Below, piece after piece: positions 45,701-57,100 of a DNA stretch of 64,000 nucleotides; position 1 is the first letter of the stretch; the number at the start of each line of letters is the position of its first letter. Both the position numbers and the translations under genes were made by a program. This stretch comes from Cordilura impudica (taxonomy: Eukaryota; Arthropoda; Insecta; Diptera; Scathophagidae): assembly GCA_963682025.1 (NCBI GenBank), contig OY821521.1:190960575-191024574 (forward strand), in the 5' to 3' direction. Below the pieces are notes generated by a model. The model saw nothing but the letters and a program-made list of their open reading frames with translations, made no database searches and was not told where the DNA came from.

Positions 45701-45739
45701 TAGATTTTTGACCGCCTTCTCGTCAAATGGTCCACTGTG
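45701..45739 (-). repeat. Transib right terminal repeat, 23-RSS-like
   Basis: Read inward on the minus strand: a perfect CACAGTG heptamer (45739-45733), a 23-bp spacer (45732-45710) with GGACCATTTGAC and GAGAAGGCGG, then A-rich AAAAATCTA (45709-45701). Confidence 0.85.
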
Positions 45740-45849
45740 CGCCCTCGTAAACGTATAACGTTAATATCGGCCCAAAAAATTTTAGAGTTCTATACAAGCC
45801 GAAGGATTCATGAAAAAAATTAATTAAGCCGAATTTTTGGTTTACACCC

Positions 45850-46711
45850 AATACTGCTGATGTTTGTAACTACCAAAAATATATGACCTAGACCCATCTT
45901 TTATTATATTAAGCGATATGTGTTCGTCGGTCTGTCCTTCCGTCCATCTGTATCCATGTAAACCTTGTAATCAAACTGCAGGCCGCAAATATATGTTGAC
46001 GAAATTTAGTATATAATTGGTGAAAATCAGAGCATGGTCAGACATACTCCCCGTATAAATGCCCCCTATAAAATCGACTTAAATTGCCATAATATTCAAA
46101 TTAAAGTATAGATCTCGATCAAATTGGGTTTATGTATGTTTATTACATCCAATTATTAGTAGGCCAAAAATAAACCCTATAGGACCGTTTTTAGTCATAG
46201 CCCCCATATGCAGCTGATTCCCGGTTTTCGCTTAAATCTATCAAAAAACAAAAATATTGCACAGATTTTTCTCAAATTTGGTATATATGTTTTTGCAAAA
46301 ATAAGTGACCTTACTAAATATGGTCAGGATGGGTGCATTTTTCGACCTAGCCTTTTATATGAACATATTCATATGCGAAGGCAAAAAAATTAATAACAAT
46401 GTCACTCAAATTTGGTTTATGCTTATTTTCTATATCTAAATAGTTGGACATAAGAGATAGGGGGCAAGAGAACCCTTGCACTTGGAGGATACACTGTATC
46501 CAACGGGACATATGGCGTCTCATGCCAAATAGGGTAATTGGCTTTACAAAAACACTTAATCTTTAGGACAACCATAGGCTGCACAAAATATCAGATTGGT
46601 CGCGGTGCGGAGAGCCTTCTTAATCTAATCTAATCTGATCTAGGGTCTCTAAACGCATGGTATAGGGTATCGTATTGTCAGCCTAAAACGACTATAATTT
46701 TCTTACTTATT
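45850..46711 (+). mobile_element. Family B copy B9, diverged, with a retroposon inserted
   Basis: Starts at TGATGTTTGTAACTACCAAA, so the extreme TATACCC end is lost. It has GTCC/GTCT-like sequence near 45921, and ends GGTATAGGGTATCG, a degraded hairpin, then ATTTTCTTACTT. A 178-bp insertion lies at 46463-46640. Confidence 0.65.
46463..46640 (+). mobile_element. Short retroposon (SINE or LINE 3' end) with (TAATC)n tail
   Basis: TAGGG occurs on both sides (46458-46462 and 46641-46645), and removing the insert restores the family B sequence AGATAGGGTCTCTAAACGC. The insert ends CTTAATCTAATCTAATCTGA, a TAATC-type tail typical of some non-LTR elements. It contains no recognisable promoter boxes, so a 5'-truncated LINE end is as likely as a SINE. 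Confidence 0.75.
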
Positions 46712-46715
46712 TTTG

Positions 46716-48436
46716 TATTGTGATAACAAAAAATTTGAATTGACCTATTCTAATGAATATTATAAGATTAATATGTACAGCAATATAGTTTCCTCCATTT
46801 TTTTTTTCTTTTTTGTTTTTTACATCAGATCAATTCAACAATCAGAAGACTATAACAATCGTAAAATTAGCAAACACAATTAAAGATAATAAATACAATT
46901 AAACATGATTACAACCAGCTTTAATAACACCTCTACAAAACACATGAATTACACTGCTAACCATTATTAATCGGTATTAAAGCCATCGATACAAAAATCC
47001 TCTTAAACTGCATATACAAAACTGAATATCACTTAATGCCACAATTTAATTTTACTTAATGCCACAAAAATAAATAGAAAAAGTATATTTTCACTATACG
47101 AACAGACTTTGTTTTAGGATTAAAAAAAAAGCCGCCGTAGTCTTTGGCCTTAAAGATGAAACAAGTCAAGTTTAATAAAAGAACGGAAAGACAGAAGCTT
47201 TAGTTTCCGATGGCACGTGATATTTACAAAACAAAACAAGAAGGTAAATGTTGTTTTGTTATTGTCACTGGGTTAAAAAAACAAACAAGAAAATCTATTA
47301 CATTTGAAATTGTTTAGGACAGGGTGGCAAAGATAAACTAACAAAAAACAAACAAAAAAATTGTAACAAAAAATACACACAATCTTAAATTTATTTAAAG
47401 ATTATGTTTAATTTTTATTAAATTAAATAATAACTATTATAAAAACAAATTCAAAATTTTTAAAATATTAATATTGAAATTTCTTCAAATAATTTCCTTT
47501 TTCATAAAATCATTAATTTCATGTTTAACTTTTGGCAGCGTCTTGAGGAACCAAACCAGTCCTCCAATCATATCAAGCCAACGATAAAGGTATATTTAGA
47601 CATACATATGTATATACTCATATGAAGTATACATAGTTTTGAAGAAAATCATCTATTGGTATGTGTGCATAACTAAAATGCATTACAAAAGTGCATTTGT
47701 TTTGGTAAATAAATCACATCAAAAGCACTAACCACCATTTACCGCTGCTATCGATGCGAGCGCTGTGATGTGATGTTAAGCCATGGCATTCATCTACTTC
47801 ATATTTTGTTGTTGCCTTATTTTCTAAAGCTGGAGCTGGAGCTGGTTGCTCTTTGCATATCCACACTAGTGAGTGAGTAGATGTTTAATTTGATTCTATT
47901 GATATGTTTTATTAAAAATTACTACTTGTGTTTGATATTCGTACGTACGTTCGACTGACTACTTGATGTTAAACCATTATTCAATGTCAAATTATAAAAT
48001 TATTATTCTCTTTGTTATTGTTATGTGATGTGATGTGTTGTGTTGTATTGTGTGCTGTATTTGAGATTTTGATTTATTTTTTTTTTTTGTTTATTAATAA
48101 ATCATATGTAAATTATTGATAAGGAGTTTTATTATTTATTTGTAGTTGGTATATTGATTTAGGACCTTGTTGATATTGAATTGATTTTTAATTCAGCGAA
48201 TCGGCTAAATAAATCAATCGATGGCTTAACATTTAGATCGGATATCGTTCTATATTAAAGGAGATTTCAGACCAATTTTATTGAGACCAAAAGACATCTA
48301 AGAAGAACTTCTTAAAGCATTTTCGTATCAAAATAATATTTTTTTATTAAATCAATTTCAATTAAAATCGTTTATAATAGTCGAGAGTGGATGCTTTACA
48401 CAAATGCACAAAACAGGGTGGCATTTTATTTAGAAT
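46716..48436. other. Unassigned, partly lower-copy-looking DNA
   Basis: No gene found. Notable simple sequence: GCTGGAGCTGGAGCTGG near 47829 and a TGTGATGTGATGTGTTGTG stretch near 48023. None of the dispersed families occurs here, so it may be host non-coding sequence. Confidence 0.4.
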
Positions 48437-48672
48437 GTACACACAGAAAACAGATTCATTGTGGCTACCGAATTTATTACCAACCGCATTGCGATAATGC
48501 TAATAACAAATTTTCGGGTTCACGATGATGACAATTCTATTGCCTTAACAGTAAATATTTTATCATAATAGAAAATTTGCAGATTTTATGAAATTTCTGG
48601 TGATACAATCGAAAATACGGTTGTTCCCCTTTAGACCAATTCGGTTGGCGAATTTTTTTTCTGTGTGTACAT
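48437..48672. mobile_element. Short MITE with ATGTACACACAGAAAA ends
   Basis: Inverted terminal repeats ATGTACACACAGAAAA (about 48437) and TTTTCTGTGTGTACAT (about 48657-48672) enclose 235 bp. Subterminal CCGAATTTATTACCAACC and its inverted partner GACCAATTCGGTTGG extend the symmetry. The superfamily is not assigned; no clear target duplication. Confidence 0.65.
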
Positions 48673-48676
48673 ATAA

Positions 48677-48870
48677 AACAAGTAAGAGTGTTAAATTCGG
48701 CTGTGCCGAATCTTTGATACCCTCCACCTCGGTTTGATTATTGATAATAAATGTAAACAAAATATCGGAAAAAGTAAACAATTTGTTAAACTTAATACCA
48801 AATTATTTCAGAAAATTCTTTGGGTTGGTTTTCGTCTTTTCTATTATTTCGGATTTATTTCGGTGTTTGC
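48677..48870 (-). repeat. Family C, hairpin end (copy C4)
   Basis: ACAAGTAAGAGTGTTAAATT, a hairpin ATTCGGC-TGT-GCCGAAT and CTTTGATACCCTCCACC, then AAGTAAACAATTTGTTAAAC. It breaks off after AATACCAAATTATT. It lies five bases from the MITE. Confidence 0.7.
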
Positions 48871-50880
48871 TTTTTGGTCATCGTGGTTGCTGATCGGCAT
48901 GAATTTAGGTTAATACCTATATGCATGCGTTTCCGGTTATATGACATAACTTCTCGTTTAATTTAGTTTTTGCTAATTAAATAGCTCGCCCTAACATCCA
49001 TTGCAAATGTAATGGTTGTGTAGGGTGGCTATATGCATTAAATCGTGCTAATTGGAGATGGCTGTATAGTTTCTTTTAACTGGCCAAATATTACTTCATT
49101 GCGGCCATATAGGTCGGATGAAGTAACAAAATAATAACCGAAAAAAGCTCTCTCAACTTTTTTTTCAAAAAAAATATTGCCATATTTGGAAAACATAGAG
49201 AATAAATTTATAATAATAAATAATTAAATTAGGGATGCCAACGCAAAAAACCAAATATCGCAAAAATTTTAAATAAAATAATTCGTTATCTTTATTTTCT
49301 GAAGACCTTCAAATATTCATCCAAAAAAAATTTTGAAAATTTCTATATAAATAACATTCTCATCAAATTGCGTTTATTTATGTAACAACTTTTATGTTCG
49401 CAATTCTTAAATATCATTTGAGGTTTTCTAAAATTCATTGAATTTAAATTAATGTTTTCTGTAGTGCGATTCTGTAAATTTCAACGATCCGACAATCGCA
49501 AAATATGTATATTGACAGGTATTGTTGTTTGCACTAAGGATTAAATAATTCACTAAGTACATACATCTTAACGACATTCGACCAATCTATTTTTCTATTT
49601 ATTTAAATTGTAAACGAGTGGCATCTCTGTCAAAATAAGCGAAAAACACAAATAGAAAAAAAAAAAACTTATTACTTCGTGTTTGACAGGATGATTTTAT
49701 GTTTATGTTTAATATCTCTATTTTTTTACTAATATTTCTGTTTATTTAATTTTTTATTTAATTTATATAAAAAAGTTTTTTAATAAATGCAAAATATTTT
49801 CACTATTTTATGATTTTTATTTATGTATGACGACATTTCATCCTAAAAATTTAAGTTTTCATCGATTGAATAAACAACACAAAAATGGTTGTCGTTTAGC
49901 TGACTTTAACAATAGCGAATATCGTTTAAAAAGTTTACTGATAATTTTGCAATTTTCTTTTTTTTAACGATTCGACTATCGTTAAAAGAAGTTACTGAAT
50001 CGCGGTACTGAAAAGTTATTAATTTCTCCTGAATGGCAATATTTTTTTAAATGTAAACATAAATATTTGGTGTTTTTTTTTTTTGGAATTTAAATTTGTG
50101 ATTAACGCATAAAATTAATATATTAGAGATGCAATTGATGTCTTCTAAATTTAAAATTATTATTTCCAACGGTTTTTTGAAATTCAATTTATATTTTCTA
50201 ATTTATAATTGGAAATTTTAATTCCAGTTTTTAGAATTGATATTTTCTTAATTTTGAATGGAAAATTTAAGTGCAATTTTGTATTTATGTGAATAATAGT
50301 GCTTTAGTAATTATAAACAATTTTTAAAAATTAGATGTAATCGCAATCAGATATTTTGTAGATAAAGCAGAATAATAGTTCTATATAACTAGGTAGAACT
50401 GTTTTGAAAGCAAAAAACTCATTGATGAACTCGGTAACTCTATTTTGTAAACAAAACAAAAAGTAATTATGCCAAACTTATGGTCATATTTGTAAAAGAA
50501 TAATGAAAAACGTATGAAATTAAAGACCAGCCCGTGTATACTCTTAACATTGTTCTGTATGATATCTAGTTGTGGCGCCATCTACTGCGCCATAGTCACG
50601 CTGAGCAAAATGAAGTGACACTCTGTTAATGCAAAAGAAATGTATTTTCCCCACAACAAAATATTGCAGAATTTTATGTAAATAAAATAATATACCGATT
50701 TATTTCTAACATGCAGTTATTATGGATATCCATATATAGAATATATGTATATTATTTGTATTATTTAATTACACACAAAAAATACAACATCAAACGTTAT
50801 TTTTGTGTTTTTCTCTTTAAATAAATTAATACATAATTTTTTTTTGCTGAATTTACATTGTTCTTTTTTATTAACAACTA
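48871..50880. other. Unassigned AT-rich DNA
   Basis: Two kb without recognised coding, terminal repeats or dispersed families. Short open frames have no homology I can name. Confidence 0.4.
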
Positions 50881-50889
50881 GGTATTTTA

Positions 50890-51724
50890 GCATTATTTGC
50901 TTTAGATGTTGGTGAATTTTTACTCCCTTTATATTAACTCGTAGTGTCTGCTTGTAGTCAAAGTTGGATCGATTTTTAACCCCTTTACCGTGACCCAATC
51001 GATCTGAAATTTTGCAGGCAGGCTCGCGGCAATAACGGAAATGATCTAACAAATTTTTTCGTGATGCCAAAACAATGGAAACTTTCAAATTTTTCTACCA
51101 GAGTTGATAAAAAATATGTAGAAAGGGTTTGTTTTTATTATATTATTACGACAACGACCACAAAAACAACAAGTCCAGCAATGACAACAATATAACATTT
51201 AGAATAGCAACAAGAACACTATAGAAACATCATATTTTTAATTTTTTTTTTTTTGAATTTTTCAGAGATTTCCCTGGACGTGTTCCACCGATTTTAATGA
51301 TTTTTGAAATAGAAATCTTCCCATGAATTTGGTGAATCATTCTCAATAAAAATGATCACCCTAGCTCTCCTATTGAGGGCGTGATCGTGACAAGAACAAC
51401 ATAGAAAATTATATTTTTTCAAGACTTTTTTTAGTTCTTCATTCAAATCTCGGGCCCTATTGACCGATTTGGACAATTTTAAACAGAAAACTTCTCAGGA
51501 TGTTAGTGAATCATTTTTTATGCCAACGAGCACCCTAGCTGCCCGAGTGATGCCGTCATCGTAATTTCCACAGACGGACAGACGGACATCGCTATATCAA
51601 CTCCGGTTGTTATAAGGATCACAAATATATATATTTTATGGGGTGCAAAATTTTTTTTTCTAATTATTACAAACGGAATGACAAACTTATATATACCCTC
51701 TGCACACTGGAGTGGAGGGTATAA
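50890..51724 (-). repeat. Family C copy C5 with repeated internal units
   Basis: Three diverged internal units each carry a 'CCGATTTxxAxGATTTTxAA' word and a GTxAATCATT word, near 50920-51090, 51240-51400 and 51420-51590. A GACGGACAGACGGACAT run (51571) precedes TATACCCTCTGCACACTGGA and GGAGGGTATAAAAA at 51691-51724. Confidence 0.6.
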
Positions 51725-51796
51725 AAAACACTTTTTGGAAAAAGTGTAAATAAAATGCGATTTTTGTCAGAAAAGAAGATGGAATTAATAAATAAT

Positions 51797-52245
51797 TAAA
51801 CAAGTAGGAGTGCTAAATTCGATCCTGCCGAATCTTTCATAAACTCCACCTGGGTTTTACATTTACTTCTTCTAACAAATATAAACAAAATATTTGTTAT
51901 TTTGTATTTATACAAATGTAAAAATACTGTTTTTGATCTCTTCAATGATTGAGTTCGAAATTTTTTTCAGGCTCACGATCAAATGTTTTTATTTTAAAAT
52001 AAAATAAAAAAACATTGGCACATTTGTTTCAAAAATTGATCTATATTCTGCATGCCAGGTTATACAGAATATTTGAAAAGTAAACAGTTTCATAAAATTA
52101 ATACTAAATTATTACAACAAACACACTGAACATTTTTTAAACATTTTTTAGAAATCCCTCCATATTTTAGGTTATATTTTGGCACAATCATTCCCGATTT
52201 ACTCCATGTTTAATAACAAGCTGCTCGAAATAATGACAAACAATA
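51797..52245 (-). repeat. Family C copy C6, hairpin half
   Basis: Starts AAACAAGTAGGAGTGCTAAA with hairpin ATTCGATCCTGCCGAAT, then the internal segment AAGTAAACAGTTTCATAAAA and CTTGGCACA-like TTTTGGCACAATCATTCCCG. It runs straight into a family B fragment. Confidence 0.6.
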
Positions 52246-52378
52246 TCTACAAAGTGAGAGAGTGATTCTAAGTCGATCGAAATTACAAAAGATGTATCCA
52301 GGTAAAATATTTCTGGTAGTTACAAATATCAGCACAAACTCATTACATCCTGACCACGTAGTGGTGTAGGGTATACAA
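52246..52378 (-). repeat. Family B fragment B10
   Basis: GAGAGTGATTCTAAGTCGATCG, then GGTAGTTACAAATATCAGCA and CCACGTAGTGGTGTAGGGTA match the TATACCC end of family B up to the microsatellite, which is absent. Confidence 0.6.
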
Positions 52379-52470
52379 ATTTACTATAAAATTCGATCGA
52401 GTGGAAGTTTTGTGACATAACAAAAATTAGAAAAAAAATGTTTTACTATTTTTCTATTTTCTTAATATAA

Positions 52471-53234
52471 CAAGTGAGAAAATTATACGCTACCCTATAC
52501 CATGCGTTTAGAGACCCTATCTCTTAGACCCAACTAACTGGATATAGAAAATAAGCATAAACAAAATTTGAGTGGGATTTTTATTAATTTTTTTGGCTGC
52601 AGATATAAAAAAGTTCATATCGGATGCTATATTTATGTGGAGACTAGGCCCAAAAATAGACCGATCCTTGCCATGTTTGGTAAAGTCTCTTGTATTTTGC
52701 AAAAATATATACAAACAAAATTTGAGAAGAATCAGTGCAATATTTTTGTTTTTTGATAGATTTAATTGAAGATCGGGAAGCAGCTCTATATGGGGCCTAT
52801 GACTAAGAGTTGTCCCATAGGTATTATTTTTGGACTACTCATTAATGGATGTAATAAACGCATATAAACCCAATTTGACTGAGATCTATATGACAATTTG
52901 GATCTTATGGCAATTTATGTCGATTTCATAGGGGTCATTTGTATGGGGGCTAGGTCTGAACATGGACTGATTCTCACCCATTTCAATAGCGTTCATCCTA
53001 TGGCTGATAGAATTTCATCAAAATATATTCATATTTGCGACCTGCAGTTTGATTACAAGGTTTACATGGACACACAGACGGACGGACGGACGGACATCGT
53101 TAGATCGAATCAGATAGTGATTCTGATTCGATCGGTATAATAAAAGATGGGTCTAAGTCAAATATTTTTGGTAGTTACAAACAGCAGCACAAAGTCATTA
53201 TACCCAAACCACATAGTGGTATAGGTTATAAAAA
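52471..53234 (-). mobile_element. Family B copy B11
   Basis: Near full length, but the hairpin palindrome is deleted: AACAAGTGAGAAAATTATACG passes directly to CTACCCTATACCATGCG. The microsatellite is (GACG)4 near 53078, and the right end reads TGGTATAGGTTATAAAAA. It shows that the palindrome can be lost as a unit. Confidence 0.7.
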
Positions 53235-53398
53235 TCAGATTGGATTATTAAAATAAAAATAAAATTTGAAACAACTTTATTGTAAAATGCGATCGGCTGG
53301 TGGTTTAAAACGGCCACAATTAAGATCACATAAAAAATTGTCTGATGGAACTTAAAATATCAAATGGTTTCGATACACAAAATAAAAATATTATTAAT

Positions 53399-54392
53399 TT
53401 AATATTAATAGACTAGGCGATTTCTTGTGACCGATGTTTTGTTCAAGCGTTTTATCCCGATTTTGACCAAACGTATATTATTTGAAAGGTATTTCTTTTT
53501 AGCCGATTTGCAGATTTACAGATTTTTAAATTTTTTCCTTTATTTTGAGTAAATTGCATTTAAAGTTGCTACTAGCACATACATAAAATTATACAATGCT
53601 ATCCCAATAAACATTTATGTTTGCTATCAACTTGAGGTGCATTTGAGATCAAATACATTTCTCAAATCTGCAACATTAATTCTCAAGTGCACCTCAATAA
53701 TCCGATTATAGTCTTCTCAACTTAAAAGGCACATTTTTTATATGGCGATTTTCTTAGTTATCAAATTGAGAAATTTGTGATTCTCAACTTGATAGCAAAG
53801 AAATTTCTCCAATCGGCATCAAATGGAAGGTACGGAATTGCCACATAAAAAAATTATACTAGTTTTAGAAATGAAAACAATTTACTTTTTCTAATGTTTC
53901 AATAGAATTTCGTTACATATTTAACATTATTATGTACATGTTAATATTTTTTAAAATTTAGAATTACAAGTAAATGAATTAATTATTTGTATATTTTATG
54001 AATATTAATATTAAATATGTCATAAATAAGAATTTAAATTAAAAAATTCGACAAAAAGCAGAAATAATTAAAAATATATAAATTAGTCTCAACTTGATTT
54101 CATGTTGAAAGCAAACAAGGAGAAAAATTGTTCAACTCAAGTTGAGAATTACATTTGATATCAATTTGAGAATTTAACTTTTCTCCAACATTGGAGAAAT
54201 AATATTTGAATGCATACTGGGATGTGCGTATTTATTAAATTTGTTAATGTGTTTGTAATAAAAAAGAGTTCGCTTTTGTGTTGATTTGTGAATTGTCTAT
54301 AATTGATTAGCATACCTTAAGGGTCTTTATTTAATAAAAAATTAAAATTTCTTCGAATTTGCGGTCGAATTTCGAGGGTTGGAATCTGCTAG
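53399..54392 (+). mobile_element. Helitron copy H5, split by a MITE
   Basis: Begins AATATTAATAGACTAGGCGA and ends with hairpin GTCGAATTTCGAG then GGAATCTGCTAG at 54392. At ATACAATGCTAT / ATGTGCGTATTTAT it is opened by the MITE at 53603-54221; other copies read uninterrupted there. Confidence 0.8.
53603..54221. mobile_element. MITE with CCCARTA ends and repeated CTCAACTTGA motif
   Basis: Comparison with intact Helitron copies defines this 619-bp insert precisely, flanked by AT. The ends are CCCAATAAACATTTA and the inverse CCCAGTATGCATTCA. At least seven copies of a (T)CTCAACTTGA or TCAAGTTGAG-type word occur in both orientations in the outer ~200 bp. No transposase; superfamily unassigned. 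Confidence 0.75.
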
Positions 54393-54699
54393 TATAAAAT
54401 TTAATAGGTTCAAATCCACTAGAAGTGAGGTCGGTCCCATACAACATTTTCTGAAGAATTTAAAATAAAAAGCGGCTTTGATACACAAAAAAAAATCTTT
54501 TTTAAATTATTTTACTGGAGGGAGTTAAAAATTCCCAGATGGTATTCTATAAAATTTTCTGATTTGCTATAGAATTCAGACAAGATTCGACATACAAAAT
54601 AAAGACAAAATTTGAAAAAAAAAATTCCTATACAATTCGATCGGGTGGGAGTTCAACACTGCCAAAAAGTTTTCTGATAGCATCTATATATTAATACAT

Positions 54700-55121
54700 A
54701 AAGGAAAATTCTTTTTCATCCCTTTTTAAACATAATGCGGGCACGGAGGAGTGTGAAAATTGGCATAGTTATAGCTCATATAGCGGAGAAGTGTAGTATT
54801 TTAAAATTTATATATGATATGTGTTAAAAATATATAAATTTAATAAAATAGCATAATAAAAAATAATTTTATAAGAGCCTAAATGTAGGCTAATCAATTT
54901 TAGCCAATTCACAATTCATCGAATTTCACTATAATTGTATATCACACGTCCCGTATAGAATTGTGAATTGCCTAAAATATACTAGCATACCTTTAGGCTC
55001 TTATAAAATTATTTATTATCATAAATTTTTTATATATTTTTATATATTTTATACCTTTTTATATATTTTATATTAACTTCCCAGAATTTTTACTTGAATA
55101 TCGAGTGATGGGTTATGCTAG
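54700..55121 (+). mobile_element. Helitron-related copy H6 with an inverted dimer
   Basis: It ends ACTTGAATATCGAGT then GGGTTATGCTAG, equivalent to the family 3' hairpin and CTAG. The interior 54865-55015 is a palindrome: AATTTTATAAGAGCCTAAA, GGCTAATC and GCCAATTCACAATTC are mirrored by GAATTGTGAATTGCC, TACTAGCATACC and TTTAGGCTCTTATAAAATT. The arms are the family's subterminal segment. Left boundary is uncertain. Confidence 0.6.
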
Positions 55122-55686
55122 TTTAAAACAAAAAGGGGTTTCGATGGTACTTTAGAAAATATATTAACGGAACTGTTTCGATACATAAAATAAATATATT
55201 AAAAAATATTTCCACAAAATTGAAGAAAATAATTTTACTGAAGGTGATTTTAAAGATTTGATGAAATTTAAAAGAAAACACAGTTTAGATATATAGAATA
55301 AAAAGAAATTAAAAAAAAAATTCATTTTCTAAATTTTTATTGGGAGCGTGTTAAAAACCGCCCGAGGGTTTAATGTAGCAAACGTTTACAATTCATAAAA
55401 TATAAATAAATTTCAAAAAAATTAGATTTTGTAGGAGGAAGAGGCGATTTCAAAACCCCGCGATGGTCCGCTATGGTCTACTTTAACAAACGGTCTGTAT
55501 AAAAATAAGCCTCCGAAGGTGGAAATTGAAAAAAATCCAGTTTCAATATTATCAATTCGATTTAATTTTTGCCGGAACATTAAATCAGGAGGTGGTTCAA
55601 AACCGTTCAAGTGATGGTCCTCTAAAAAATTTGCAGATTGAATTTGAAATTAAATACTGGTTTGGAAATATAAAATTGAAATAATC

Positions 55687-55975
55687 TAACCCATAAAAGC
55701 AAAGTTTTTATTAAAACTCTTTCTTTCCTTATGCATATGAATTCTGAATCTCTCCGTGACTGAGCGTGACTTTCCCTGGCTATTTTAAAATTAATCTGTG
55801 GTCACAGCAAGTCTATAGACCAAGTTTCAGATTGATGGGATGAGGGGAAATTAATCTGTAGTCACAACAAGACAACAAGTCTAAGATCAATTGGATAAGG
55901 GGGAATGAGGTTGACACACGACAGACAGACAGACAGAGAGTATGAGTTAAAAGAAAGTGTTTAAAAATAAAATTT
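55687..55975 (+). mobile_element. Element F, copy F2, with about 1.5 internal units
   Basis: Starts TAACCCATAAAAGCAAAG, then TTTATTAAAACTCTTTCTTT and CCTTATGCATATGAATTC. It has one and a half units (GTGACTGAGCGTGACTTTCC, then GTCACAGCAAGTCTATAGAC), a (GACA)n run near 55920 and GAGTTAAAAGAAAG. It is the short counterpart of F1 at 13.8-15.0 kb. Confidence 0.75.
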
Positions 55976-56078
55976 TAGAAAAATTAAGTTAAAAGATATT
56001 TCCATTGGCCTTTTAAGTCAAAACCAAGGTTCATAAAATACACACATCAAACAAGCAATGTTCTGTTTTAAAGCAGCT

Positions 56079-56780
56079 AACACATATTTTAATTTTCATA
56101 TCAATTATGTGTGTTTCTAAATTTTGTACGGTGCCGAACACAATCATCACTGTGTTTCATTTTAATATTTCATTATGTACACAAACATATTTCTACCATG
56201 TATTTTTTGTTTCGAACACACAAAAACCATACAGATTGAGTGCAGCTTAAGTTCATGTTCTTGCACGTGTACTGCTAAAAAAACAGAACATGTTCTTGAA
56301 CGCGTACATCCAAAAATTAAAAAATTATCTACTCGCGATCGGAAAAATCTGAAAAACCCTTATAACAACGACAACAATTGTTTCAACCAAATTTATTAAA
56401 GCAATCTAAAATAATTCATTAGCAGTTATAAAAAAATAAAAATAAAAAGGTAATAAAAATAAAAAAAAAATAGAATTAAAAACAGAGAAATTTTATATGT
56501 TGTTTATGACTTAATTTCGTATATTTTTCGATTGCGAGTGGATTATGTACGCGTTCAAGAACATATTCTGTTTTTAAGCAGTACACGTGCAAGAACACGA
56601 ACTTAAAATAAAGCTACACTCGAATCTGTGTGGTTTATGTGTGTTCGAAACCAAAAAATACGTGATAGAAACATGTTCGTGACATAACGAAATATTAAAA
56701 CGAAACACAGTCATGATTGTGTTCGGTACCGTAAAAAATTAAGAAATACACATAATTGATATGATAATAAAATATGTGTT
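56079..56780. mobile_element. Fold-back element, arms ~270 bp
   Basis: The left arm (56079-56350) and right arm (56512-56780) are inverted copies, about 85-90% alike by eye. Shared words include ATTTTCATATCAATTATGTG, CGAACACAATCAT, TTTGTTTCGAACACACA, TTCTTGCACGTGTACTGCT and GTTCTTGAACGCGTACAT. The centre (~160 bp) is A-rich. There is no gene; the ORF at 56175-56399 is arm sequence. Long inverted arms with a small loop fit a fold-back or long-TIR MITE. Confidence 0.8.
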
Positions 56781-57100
56781 TGTTGGTCTGAGCTATGTTT
56801 GTTTACATATATATACGAGTTTTTTATTCAGTGTGTGTTTTTTTCTGAACTCTGCTCAAAACCCAAATTTCAATATATAAAATTAAAATAAAATTCAAGT
56901 AAAATTCATTCGTTCGATCCGGGGTGGATTTTGCAGCTCCCCGATGGTCCTCTAAAACATTTGCTGTTGGCTTTTGATGAATAAAATAAAAATTAAATTT
57001 AAATAGAAATAAGTTTTCTTCAAAGTTCCATTGGGAGACAGTTCAACACCGCTTGAGATATGGTCCTATAAAAGGCTTTCTGATGGGATTTTAAATTAAA

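Larger units (their letters stand above)
40847..45739 (+). mobile_element. Transib transposon with RSS-like ends
   Basis: A 4.9-kb block bounded by inverted ends and carrying a Transib (RAG1-core-related) transposase remnant. Later insertions B7 and B8, plus fragment B6, account for about 1.7 kb, so the native element was about 3.2 kb, a normal Transib size. Left end: AAAAGTG (40847-40853), 23-bp spacer, AAAATTAAT. Right end: CACTGTG (45733-45739), which is CACAGTG read inward, then a 23-bp spacer and AAAAATCTA. The two spacers agree at 18 of 23 positions. No 5-bp target duplication is recognisable (left TGGCA, right CGCCC), so the flanks have decayed or rearranged. Confidence 0.85.

Noticed and set aside
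56175..56399. 74-codon frame with Cys-rich segment
   Set aside because: It lies in the left arm of the fold-back element and has no counterpart frame in the other arm.
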